A stretch of 64,000 bases of DNA from Scolanthus callimorphus. Lineage: Eukaryota > Cnidaria > Anthozoa > Actiniaria > Edwardsiidae. Below, piece after piece: positions 53,997 to 64,000 of the stretch. A program made the translations under genes and the position numbers. The notes under the pieces were generated by a model. It saw only the letters and a program-made list of their open reading frames with translations. It was not told the DNA's origin and did not search any database. The stretch is taken from the NCBI GenBank assembly GCA_033964015.1, contig JAWWUD010000055.1:12501-76500 (forward strand), given 5' to 3'. Position 1 is the first letter of the stretch. The number at the start of each line of letters is the position of its first letter.

Positions 53997-56783
53997 CAGT
54001 CTACGGAACATAGCCATATTTGGCAATACCTTGTTCTGAGCCTCTATTTCATGCAGCCCATTTTCCATGACAACGGCCGACGCTTTGATAAAATCACAGA
54101 AGCGGAGATTTTTTAGAAAAATACATCAAGAACAACATACACTCTTATCTATGTTGATTAATTTGCGAGAATAATTTTTACATGGTTATTAACTACAAGG
54201 GTCTAATTATCTCGTGCTCGTGAATTGAATTCCTGAAAACTATGTTGAGCTGTTAAACTTTACCGTTATATCGAGACAACGATTTGCCGGATACCTACTT
54301 TGGCTTACTCAACTTCAGCATTTTTGTACATGTCGTCATAAAAGGAGTTAGACGCTGAAATTCAGAGCATAGCTAGACTGACTAGTTTGGTTTCGCTAAG
54401 AGAAATTTGAAAGAACAACTTGGCCGCTCTGGGAAATTGTTAGTGCATAATCAACATGCACCGTATTTAGCATCTGCGAGTGAACGAGGTCTGTGAACTT
54501 TTGGTCTGAATATCACAAGAACTAGTTTAAATCGACAGAAATTCATATTAGCTATTTGTTATATATTGCTTGGGTACTATGTTATATGTATGTGATTATC
54601 ATAACTCCACAAATATGACGAAATATTATTCAAAATATGAAAGACATTCTGAAACCGCAAAATTCATGCTCGCGCCAAAAGCCTACATAAACATCGTACG
54701 TCCCATGCGAATCCCCTATTATTGAACTATTCGTATACGAGATGGGAACTCATGAAGGTTTCGCGTTTCGAAATAAAGAGCAATATTCTAAACCACGTCG
54801 TTCTGTAGCTTTTTGTTCTGTTTGTTGTGTGTGCGAACGGTGGTGCACATTTCAAAGGCACGGATGAAACATTCGAACATTCCGGCATGCATGCTGCAAA
54901 AACAACGCTAAACCACGCATAACTCTTTTAGTTTTTCCTTTGTTTCAAAAAAAGTAAACAGATAATTTGTAAAAAGGGGGTTAAAATTGATTTTGTCTAA
55001 CCCAACCCGCCCAAATATAAGTTTTAGAATAAATAATTCACTATGAATAATATTATTACGCTGCGTGTTTTATTATGCAAATTAAGTAAGAATAATTACT
55101 AATTCAAAGTCAAACATCGGCGGTCTTCGTACACTGCTTTAAAACGGGCACAGGCGTCTTGAGGAAACGCAAAGCCGATGTTCCTCCTTCACCAAAAACT
55201 TTAAAGGCCGCCCATCCAGCGCTGCAAAGCATAGATGCAAAGAATGTTGTGTCTGGGAGGCGACCGGCCGACTAGATAGTACTGCAGACGACCATCATGT
55301 GTTGGGATCTATGAGGCTATGACAAGGAACTGTTCCTGTAGGAGAAGCAGAACAATTCAATCAATACATTCGTAGGCTCCCCAGGCTACTGATTTTTGAG
55401 AAGAATTAACGGCAAAATACAGAGAATGTATGCACATGTAAATCACGAGAAAAAATATACGATGGAAATTTTAAAATCACGAATAAAAAACTGTTCTACA
55501 ATAATATCTAGTTGTACTTCTCTTCTTGAAATCTGCGAAAATTATGGGGCTTTGAGCCCTTTTGCTGTTCGCTCGCTCCATATACAATAAAATTCAACTG
55601 GTTGAAAAAAGGCCACCAAGATGGGTTCGACTTCAGAATACATCCTACAATGCCCGGCAAATGGAATGAGAGTTAACGAGAGAACATGCGAGTATGCGAT
55701 CAAACGTGAGCTCATCACAGTTTGATTAAGTTGAAATTGCCCAGAGACTCCAGAGTTACAAAGTTTGGCCTCTGAGCATATGTAATTTCACTGGGTAGAT
55801 GAGTCTATTTAATGTGATATTCCATTATAATTTTTTCAGGAGCTATTATGGAGAAATGAGACAGATCATCCGAAAATTAAGTGGGAGACAAGGTTAACAC
55901 TCTTGAGTCTCCCGCAAAATGTGCATGAGTTGGCATCTTTGCTGCCCCTATTTTTATTTTGTAAAACCCTAGATCCAGCCCTTACATCTAAGAATGATTT
56001 CTATAGAAGAGCAGCTCATTTTATATGTGGCACAAAGAAAGAACAGAAACAACGAAAATGTTTTACACGGCAATATTTTAGATCACAAAGCTTACAAAAC
56101 AAAACGAGTGAAAGTTAGAAAACAAATGTCATGCGTTCGATGCTTCGACGCCCTTGTTCATGAAACCTCCGTTTTGATGTGTTTTCAAGTCCGTTAAAAC
56201 ATTGTACACAAGTAGCAAAAAGTATTCAGCAGACTGTATTCAGCACTAATGAGTAAACAAATAGCTAACCAAGCATCGCGAAAGAGTACAAGAAGAGCAT
56301 GGACCTGAAGTAGTGGCCATGACGTGTCGTGAATACTTCAAATCCCGAGAAATATCAATGGAAGGAGACGAATGCATAAGGTCGATCGCCTACATATCGA
56401 AGTACTAAGAACCTTAATGTAAATGGCTTACCTGATTTGGAGATCGGCGAAGAAACCCTGATAAAAAACAGCTCTTTTCCTTCAGCTCTCGAACGTCTTG
56501 TTGTGTATGGAATTGGCGCCAATGCCGAAATTCGACACCGAAGTCACTTCGACTGCGATTTGTTCCGAAATTATGAATATAATGGAAAACAGAACCAGTT
56601 AAGGCTGGCCTCTAACATAACTTGCAGGCTACTAGACAGATAAGTTGGCCAGTTGTTGCAATCTGACCATGAAATAGGCTCAAGAAAGTTGGAAAATAGA
56701 AAGCTTCTTCTTCAAAGATGGCGCTGCATGAGATGGAGGCTCAGAACAAGGTATTGCCAAATATGGCTATGTTCCGTAGACTG
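53997..56783. mobile_element. 2.8-kb TIR element, about 63-bp ends
   Basis: It starts CAGTCTACGGAACATAGCCA and ends with the inverse; the first 48 bases are identical, the next 20 nearly so. ATA flanks both sides (53994-53996, 56784-56786), a possible 3-bp duplication. Interior frames (55110-55265, reading RKRKADVPPSPKTLKAAHPA; 55903-56118; 56437-56643) look protein-like but match no family I know. Superfamily unassigned. Confidence 0.7.
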
Positions 56784-56799
56784 ATATAGACTTTTCTAG

Positions 56800-57080
56800 T
56801 TTTGATGACGTCATCGATGAGTTCATGTCACGTGACCTTGGTAGTGCACTCCCCTTGCCTCAAAAATAACTTTACTCATGTTTGGTCACTTGCGATGTTG
56901 CCTTCTTGAGATATTTACTTTTCTAGTTTTGATGACGTCATCGATGACGTCATGTCACGTGACCTTGGTAGTGCATCCTCCTTGCCTCCAAAATTACTTT
57001 ACCCAAGTTTGGTCACCTAGCGATGTTGCCTTCTTGAGATATTGACTTTTCTACTTTTGATGACGTCATTCCGGACGAAC
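56800..57080 (-). repeat. CRE-palindrome satellite, inverted, about 2.3 copies
   Basis: Three CRE-like cores (GATGACGTCATCGATGA) at about 56803, 56930 and 57058, spaced 127-128 bp, with TCACGTGACCTTGGTAGTGC and TTCTTGAGATATT, the reverse-strand form of the 24-27 kb arrays. A CCGT-type segment follows at 57071. Confidence 0.85.
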
Positions 57081-57229
57081 GGACGGACGCACAAACCGGA
57101 AGTCCATGACAGAATCGGTCGATGCATATACACTTTTGTTTTGTTCCTTTTTCTCCTGCATGTAGCTATGGGGCTCCGCTATGAAACACAGTGGAAGAAA
57201 AAAGGGATTTCATCTTCCTTTGACTGGCA

Positions 57230-57962
57230 GAATTCACAATATCGTTGTTCTCTTGCACCTTTGGCTTCGTGTATCTTCCAGTTTTAATGTGTAAATTGTG
57301 ATTACCTTCTAAATTCTGCAAGAGTTCTTCTGTGTTTCATATTCTTGACCATATCATAGCAATTAGAGCTGTTTGTGTCACTTTTAAATTTTGAATACTT
57401 AAATTTTGAATACTGAAAGAAAGTTTCGTATTTAATTGTATCAGCTGTAGTTGATGTAACTTTGATTCTTTGTCAATATTTGATTCTATATTTTTCAATT
57501 TAGACTTATTGTTCTTATTTGACCTGGGATATGTTGTAATACCTGGGGGTCCTTTGAAATTCTCTAAAATGTCATTTATTGATGTCATAAAACTCGGACG
57601 ATTTGAAGATGCTAAAGTATTTGATATATGCAGACATTGTTTAGCAATACTATTTTCAGGGAGGTCTTGCAGATGCATCCAAAACGTAACACATTTCTGA
57701 AAATTAGATTCTTTTAAAGATGTTCTTCCCACCTCATTTCTTGCAGACACGTTAGGCGCCCGTTTGTTTAGACCAAGATAAAATTTGAAGAATTGAGTAT
57801 GAAGACGTTCAACCGGGTCTTTTCCCCACTTTTGAAAATTTATTGCATCATATGTCCCCCATACTTCCGAGGTAGTAAGATAGGAGAAAAAGAGCATCAA
57901 ACAGCCTACTACAAATTTTGATGGAATGTTTTGAAAAATCTAAATAGAGTTTTGTTTCAAAA
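57230..57962 (-). pseudogene. Tx1-like LINE C-terminus
   Basis: The minus-strand frame 57900-57337 has LMLFFSYLTTSEVWGTYDAI, DPVERLHTQFFKFYLGLNKR and PNVSARNEVGRTSLKESNF, the conserved segment after the RT in Tx1/L1-group LINEs. HNLHIKTGRYTKPKVQEN follows in the same frame after a stop. The upstream part is cut by the Helitron at 57963. Confidence 0.75.
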
Positions 57963-59042
57963 ACTAGCTGATGCCCGTGAAAAATTCACGGAGTGTAAGG
58001 GGGAAATTTATTTTACTTAAAGTGTTCTCTATTTAAAAAAAACGGGAAAAAAAATCACAATGGCCATATGGATGTGGGAGGGGGTTCGTGATTTCCCCCT
58101 TCCATAAACTGCTGGATTTACATTACTAATAACCTCCCATCAGCATGAGTACCCCGTCCCACCATGCCGAAATAAATGAAGTGAGCCCAAAAGGTTTTTT
58201 TTTTTTTGCACCTCCCTGATTTTGGTGCGAAAAAAATCACGCGTGTGTCCGTCTCTCAAATCGGTCAAAGAACCCGTGAAAATCGAAAGCGCTATTTGAC
58301 TTCGGAATTGTTTATATCTCAGTGAGGGGAGAGAAGAAACAGGTCAAGTAAAAATCGTCTAAGGACTAAGAATTTTTTTTAGTTTATATTGTTTATATTT
58401 TTACGGCTTTATCCCTCGCTTAAAAATAGCTTGAATTAGAACTTAGCCGAAAGTGAATCTCTTCCAACAAAAACATGCCCACTGGAGGGATTTCCTCCTT
58501 CTCTTCGGGATTGTGTCCTTCGTTTTGCGATAGAGCCGTCAGGATTTATACTTAGAAAATATTATTCATGACGTTCACGGACTTTGTTTTGTAAATGTGT
58601 CACTTCGACTTAGCATGACTTAAGCATGACTTAGCGCGTGCTCCGAGGGAAGCAAGGTAGTGTGTACGTTTGTTGAAACTTGAATGAAAATTTTTCTCAG
58701 CTCAAATCTTTCAAGTTAGAATTATCCCTGCACATTCCTGTATGTAATCTGTAAGAGAACCATTTAAGTTTGAATGTCAATGGTGCTTTCGGCTGTGCGA
58801 ACCGAGTTCGTTTTTAGTTTCTGTGGGAGAATTCAACATGGTGGCGATGGCGGCTTTGTCTCTCGCTTAAGAAATCGCTTGAATTAGAACTTAGCCCGAG
58901 GTGAATCTTTTCCAACAAAAACACGCCCATGGTCCAGATTTCCACCTTCCCTTCGGGTTTGCGAACTTCTTTTGGCGGCACAGCTTCAGGGCTGAGCGGA
59001 GCGAGTGTCGACACGATTTTCCTTACGGTATTAATATATAGA
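57963..59042 (-). mobile_element. Non-autonomous Helitron, 1080 bp
   Basis: Minus strand: it starts TCTATATATTAATACCG at 59042 after an A. It ends with a hairpin (CCGTGAA / TTCACGG) followed by GCATCAGCTAG at 57963 and then a T. 5'-TC, 3' hairpin, CTAG and A|T insertion without duplication are the Helitron signature. Inside, 58430-58520 and 58873-58970 are direct repeats (GAATTAGAACTTAGCC, CTTCCAACAAAAACA). A Pro/Glu-rich frame near the 5' end (59014-58814) may be a captured fragment. No Rep/helicase. Confidence 0.82.
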
Positions 59043-59190
59043 TAGAGCGTCTTGTTTTGTCAACTGACTTCAATTTTGAGTTTGAAAAAGAATAGTCCTT
59101 GACAATATCAATCTTAGAGTTCTCTAAAAAGAAAGAATGCTTTTCCAAAGTTGATTTCCTACATCGTTTTTTTAAAGATTTCGACCTTAG
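59043..59190 (-). pseudogene. Possible upstream part of the same Tx1-like LINE
   Basis: Minus-strand reading gives LEKHSFFLENSKIDIVKDYS and KLKSVDKTRRS, plausible for the RT thumb that should precede 57962. Weak; based mainly on position across the Helitron. Confidence 0.4.
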
Positions 59191-62100
59191 TCTTTAATTA
59201 ATACAATTACTGGTTTTGGAAACATTTTGCTGGTATATTGTGAATGCTTACAACGAAACCTACAGAGGTCATTCAGCGTCGAATAGGGTCATTCTGGTGG
59301 AAGCCTTGTTAGATCGAGCTATTTATCCGGGATCTTGGATTAGTCCTTCAGCAATGAAGACTTCGACTCAGCTCTTCTAACTTTGTTTGTAATTTCTTCT
59401 CTCTGTCTTTCTCTTAATTTGTTACTCTATCTTTCTATTTCTCTCTCTATATCTTTCTAATACAACTGGGCTCTTTCACCGTCCTTTTATGTGCTGAGAC
59501 CAGACAAAAACCAGTGGGGTAAAGGAAATTCTATGACAATTTAAAGAAGCTTTTGAGTAGGAACGGGTAGAAGTGTCTTGGTTAGCCAATCAGGCAAAAC
59601 GTTATGATTTTCACTTGACTGAGTTGTCTCCTGTTCTAGCACATTCACATTAATTATAGAAATGGTTACAGGTTTTCCTTAAAAATAGTTTGATCACGAC
59701 TGCGCATGACCAAGACATCATGTTGCTACACAATCTCGTTCCCAGAGCCCGCGTATCTTTTAGGCCAGCGCCAAGATACGGAGCTCTGGAATAATCAATT
59801 TGAGGAGCAAATCTGATTGGCTGTTACCTACCCATGCGCACTACGCACAACCTCGTTTTCATCGAACAACGTTTCAGAGGCGAGCTCAAACATGTAATGG
59901 ATTTGTCTTCGACGAAAGAGAAAAGCCATGCTTTTGAAGCAGTATAATGATTGTGAACAATACTAGGCTCTTTCTTGGACATATGCCAGGTAGCTAATGT
60001 AAGTAGAAATCCGTTGTGACGAAGAAGAACAGTAATGTAAGACTTATTTTCACTGGTCATAGAACCAAGACTTGTGTAGAAACAAGGAAAATATTAAAAA
60101 CAAATTAACTTAAGTTAAGTTAAGTTTAAGTAAGCTTAAAGTTGGTAATCTTATTTAAACTTTAATGGGACTTTAACTCTTCTGAAAAGAGACATTTTGT
60201 AAGTCTTGAGGGATATCATAGATATAACACACAAGGGAATGAAAGTCATAGATTTCCGTCCTAAAATTTGTAAAACGTCGACTTTTTTTATTTAACTTAG
60301 CTTTCAGTCGCAATTTCAGACAAACTATAGGCTTAATACGGCTTACTACTTTGTTCAAAAAAGAAGGACAACTATCAAAACATCGAAGACATAAACATTT
60401 CACATAAGTTGAACTACATGAATTGAAAACATGGTAACGGCCATACGTTAGCTTATTGTTTTACTGGGTGTCCTTTTTTGACTTTGATACTCAGTCATCT
60501 GAATTTTGCAATTCTAGTAGAAATAGTCCAAAAGTCAGACGTTTGTTCCAGTTCATTCTAATAAATCTTGGGCATTATGTTAATTTTGTTGACCCTGAAG
60601 ATTGCTTAAATTGCACAGGTTGTCAAAAATGTTAAATTAGTCACCACTTAAGTTGCTTTTGAGAGACTACTCTCACCCCAATATTTTGCTTTTCACTGTT
60701 TCTTCCAAATTCTCATACTGGGCAATTCCAGAAAATATATGTACCCTGGGGACAGGCCGTTTTTGACCCCCCATGCATCCAGAAGTCACAAAAGGGAGAA
60801 TTCAAAAAGTGACACACACAGACACAATTTCCAGGCCTGATTTGGTGGGAGCCCTCATCCCAAAGTTGGGTAGGGGTGTTCCACTCGAGCTCATAAAATG
60901 TACCTCTGTTTATGACAGAAACCACAAACCTCCCCCCTCCCTCTCCTTGATAACTAGTTCAAGTTTGATTTACTTGTATTTGCTTTTTTGTCAAACACAG
61001 CTCAGTTGTACTGTCTCATTCTATTGCTAATTAACATCAATGAGACCGCAAGAGATGAATATAAAAGAATGAAGCTCCCTCTATTTTGAAAGTTTCTTTG
61101 GTAGTTGAGAAAATAAAAATAGGACATCGTTTCCTGATCGCTCATAAGAAAACTATACATTGCATATCCTTTGAATGCCCAAAAATTCAGTTTTTGCATT
61201 CTGTGCTCTCTACTGAATAGGCATCAACCTGGCACATAAATACAGTGGGAGCCTCCCAAGAAAGTTTTCTCAAGTTTGTCTATTTTCTCAATTCAAGCTT
61301 TATCACATTCTCGTCATTCACCACTTTTTCAACTTGAAACCGAGGCTCTCACCGTATTTATGTGGTGTTGATGACTTAGTATAAATCCACTGAGGTCTAT
61401 AACAATTCATGCATTTCTATTTCCCATTTCTATTTCCCGCGCGCCACTTTTGCGATTATATGCGTAAATACTAGTTTTATCTACGGTCGGTCTCGGCTTG
61501 CTTTTCAGTTGCTTCCGTTCAGCTGTATTAATCTCTTATTATTCCTTTGTCAATACGATCATCTTGTAGTATATTTTACTAGCACATTAAACAAACGTGA
61601 CACATAGTATTGGAATTCCATTTCATTTTTAATCTCGGTTTTCACACGGTAGTATTTACAACAAGTGAGCATGCATTAAAATGATATATTTTATGTACAT
61701 TCATAGCGATACATGGCAAGACAACCTGTTGCCGTTGCTAAACAACTAAAATAAAAAAGCAGTGCTAACGGTTCTACATTCGTTGTCGTAAAATTGCAAT
61801 ATGTTTTCTATTTATGTATCATTTTCTATATATGTACTTCAGTCTTCTGCTAGAGGTCTTACTAAAAAAACATGTATTATAAATCGAACTGAAACAAAGT
61901 AGTTCACGCCAAATTATGGCTAAAAACGTTACACAGTCATTAAGTGTAGCCCATGACAAAACACGAGCCTCTCCGTCTTCGTCCAACCAACTCTCGTCAG
62001 AACTCATCTACAATGTACTCATGATGACTTTACACAGCTTTGTCCTCAATTTGTCATCCACATCATCATCTTCTGAAATTTGTCTGGCCAGTTTCTGAAA

Positions 62101-62225
62101 AGCACAGCATAGAGATAAGCTTAAGGTAGAACTAGGGCCTAGAATATCAAAACAGTTGTAAGTCCTACAGACATGCACCTGCAATTTTGTGCGTGTCAGA
62201 TAACAGAATCATGACTTTTCGGCTC
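59191..62225. other. Long region without recognised genes
   Basis: AT-rich. It contains a small hairpin at 59742-59787 (CAGAGC..CGTATCTT / AAGATACGGAGCTCTG). The frames at 59824, 60173, 60713 and 61819 lack known motifs. Confidence 0.45.
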
Positions 62226-62512
62226 ATGTAAAGGGATCTGGGATCCAGCTAAATGTGAGGTTTGGGATCCGGGATCCAGAGTATGGGATCCGGGTTTCAG
62301 AGTACGGGATCCAGGATCCAGATTGAGAGATCCAGGATCCAGAGGTGTGGGATGCAGGATCCAGAATGAGAGATCCATGATCCAGAGGTGTGGGATGCAG
62401 GATCCAGAGTGAGGGATACGGGATCCAGAGTGATGGATCCGGGATCCAGAGCATGGGATCCGGGATCCATGGGTCAGGATCAGGGACCCTTGGGTAGGGA
62501 TCCTGGATCCAA
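62226..62512 (+). repeat. GGATCC-rich minisatellite
   Basis: About 11 irregular units of 24-26 bp built on GGGATCCGGGATCCAGAG and variants. Frames crossing it (DPGS-type repeats) are by-products. Confidence 0.88.
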
Positions 62513-64000
62513 AACTTCTGTGGATTCCTTTACATGGGCCAAAAGACTTTACAAAACAGAACTGTCTTGGTATTGGCCTGGAATATCAAAATCCTTGGTA
62601 ATCCCCTTGAGGCATTGGCCATTAGCAATGAGTTTTAAAAATATGCATGTTTTTATTCCTGGTTATAGGGTCTGACCACTCAAAGCTTATTGACAAGAAA
62701 TGCACAATCCAAAACAAATCCCTAAACTTTCTACAAATATTGCAAAATATCAGCTATTTTGATTGGCTCTTTGCACAAGATACAGATGACTTCAAAATTC
62801 ACCTGTTGGATGATTGGCGATTTCACGCAAGAAAATTATTGTCAATTTTCTTAAACCAGAAAGCAAAACATTTGAGTCAAGGAAGCCGAAGGAAAAACAC
62901 GACCCGTTGAAGTAGCTGAATCCAGCATTTTGGTTTGATTGATGGCTAATAACCGCCAATCACCCATCGCAACATTGAATTTTTGGGTTGCATAGCAATG
63001 CATACAGTGGTAATAAAGGTGTCACAGAATTATACTTTTTGATTGTTATTGTAATGCTTGATTGCTCTAGCTTACACTTTCGCTACCTAACCAAAATACA
63101 GAGGCATTAAAATTGATTTTGTTATGAATATTTTTTGAGTAAGTTACAGTATGCTGATAATCTAACAGGTTTTTGATGTGCTTGGTAATATCAAAAGAAG
63201 AAGAGAAGTTAAAATGTAATGCATCTACTTTAACCATTTTAACTTTAATATGAAAAAAATGTCTATAATGTTTTTGTTTTCTATAAGTCAAATGGGGTGA
63301 TTTTACTTTAAGGTTGCATATTCCAGTAAATAGGCCATGGGTTAGCCTAAGTGTTAGGTGGCTAACATTCCTATATCCACATGAGAGGAACAGGGTACCG
63401 TAAAACAAGGTACAATAGTAGGCCACCACTTGCACTAACTGGGCCATGTGACCCAAATCCAATACATTCTCGTGAGTAAAATCTTGAAAATTCAACGCAG
63501 ATTGAATGAGAAAAGTTGTATGATTGATTTCCTTTTAATAATACCTACACATGTAAAAATTTCAGGAGTCATTCACAAATCTGCATAAAACTGAACAAAC
63601 CACACACATTTTTCCTTGATTGAAATCTGAACCAAAACCTGACACAATTTGAGCATGAACGTGTTAACATAATAGCTGTTATCAAAATATTTTGTAATCC
63701 TATTAGTATTTCAAAAGAATTTGCATTCTGTAAACCATTTTTGCACTTTGTTACCTTTCTTGGCACTTAGTTACCTAAAAGCAGCACTGCTCTCAGCCAA
63801 TCAGAATCCAGAATTCATGTGTATGATTAATTATTTAAACATCAATGAGTTGAGTATAAACCTAAAAGAGCATCGAGCACAGACAAGTGACTGTGTTATT
63901 TTCACATGAGAAATAAAAAGTTTTGTGGGTTTTATCCCATAAACGATATTGTACCATTCCAAAGCTGACAAGTCTCCCAAATTCATGACGTCAGTTGTCA
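62513..64000. other. Right edge, no recognised genes
   Basis: AT-rich with frames of up to 142 codons (63067-63495 minus; 62647-62910 plus) that show no motif I recognise. Confidence 0.4.

Noticed and set aside
63067..63495. 142-codon minus-strand frame
   Set aside because: No recognised domain, AT-rich context, no start or splice support.

Overview
This 64-kb window looks like eukaryotic, intron-bearing animal DNA made almost entirely of transposable elements. The mix points to a cnidarian, most likely an anthozoan (coral or sea anemone): BEL/Pao retrotransposons, CR1/L2-like and Tx1-like LINEs, a tyrosine-recombinase-type retroelement with an SGNH-hydrolase ORF, a SWIM/YqaJ gene beside a DDE_Tnp_4 fragment, Harbinger-like MITEs and Helitrons. 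The phylum is inferred from family resemblance, not proven. I find no convincing host gene, tRNA or rRNA.

Layout. 0-1.9 kb: relics of a Harbinger-type Myb/SANT protein and of a Crypton/DUF3504-like N-terminus (both minus strand), a Helitron end-to-end junction and a 31-bp-arm hairpin. 1.8-12.8 kb: a CR1-like LINE (plus) split by a full-length, very young BEL/Pao retrotransposon with 955/953-bp LTRs and one open 2039-codon gag-pol frame. 12.8-13.5 kb: an L2-like LINE 3' end in the opposite direction, joined tail-to-tail. 13.7-17.7 kb: a decayed retroelement (SGNH hydrolase plus gag, minus strand) between direct repeats. 17.7-20.2 kb: non-coding Harbinger-like repeat.

21.1-30.0 kb: an 8.85-kb non-coding element with 16-bp inverted ends and a 6-bp target duplication. 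Its empty target site survives in a related repeat at 1.34 kb. Inside it are a second inverted-end element made of a 16-bp minisatellite, and long 128-bp satellite arrays carrying CRE-like palindromes (TGACGTCA) and CACGTG boxes. 32.2-33.9 kb: a LINE reverse-transcriptase pseudogene.

34.3-49.6 kb: the most unusual block, a large palindrome. Both arms carry a 9-bp minisatellite resembling the TTAGGG telomere repeat, in telomere-like orientation (CCCTAACAG at the left, CTGTTAGGG at the right). It was later entered by a second, decayed BEL/Pao element (34.86-41.76 kb, itself hit by a TTAA-flanked element), a 1.5-kb Harbinger-like element, a 254-bp MITE and a CR1 fragment. Taking out the dated insertions leaves about 6.6 kb with arms of about 1.5-1.9 kb.

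50-64 kb: a Tx1-like RT fragment, a SWIM/YqaJ gene converging on a DDE_Tnp_4 transposase fragment (together suggesting an ISL2EU-type transposon), a 2.8-kb inverted-repeat element, a Helitron inside a Tx1 LINE relic, a GGATCC minisatellite and featureless AT-rich DNA. Several breaks in reading frames, and all four LTR differences, are single-base indels in homopolymers, so some may be sequencing errors rather than decay.
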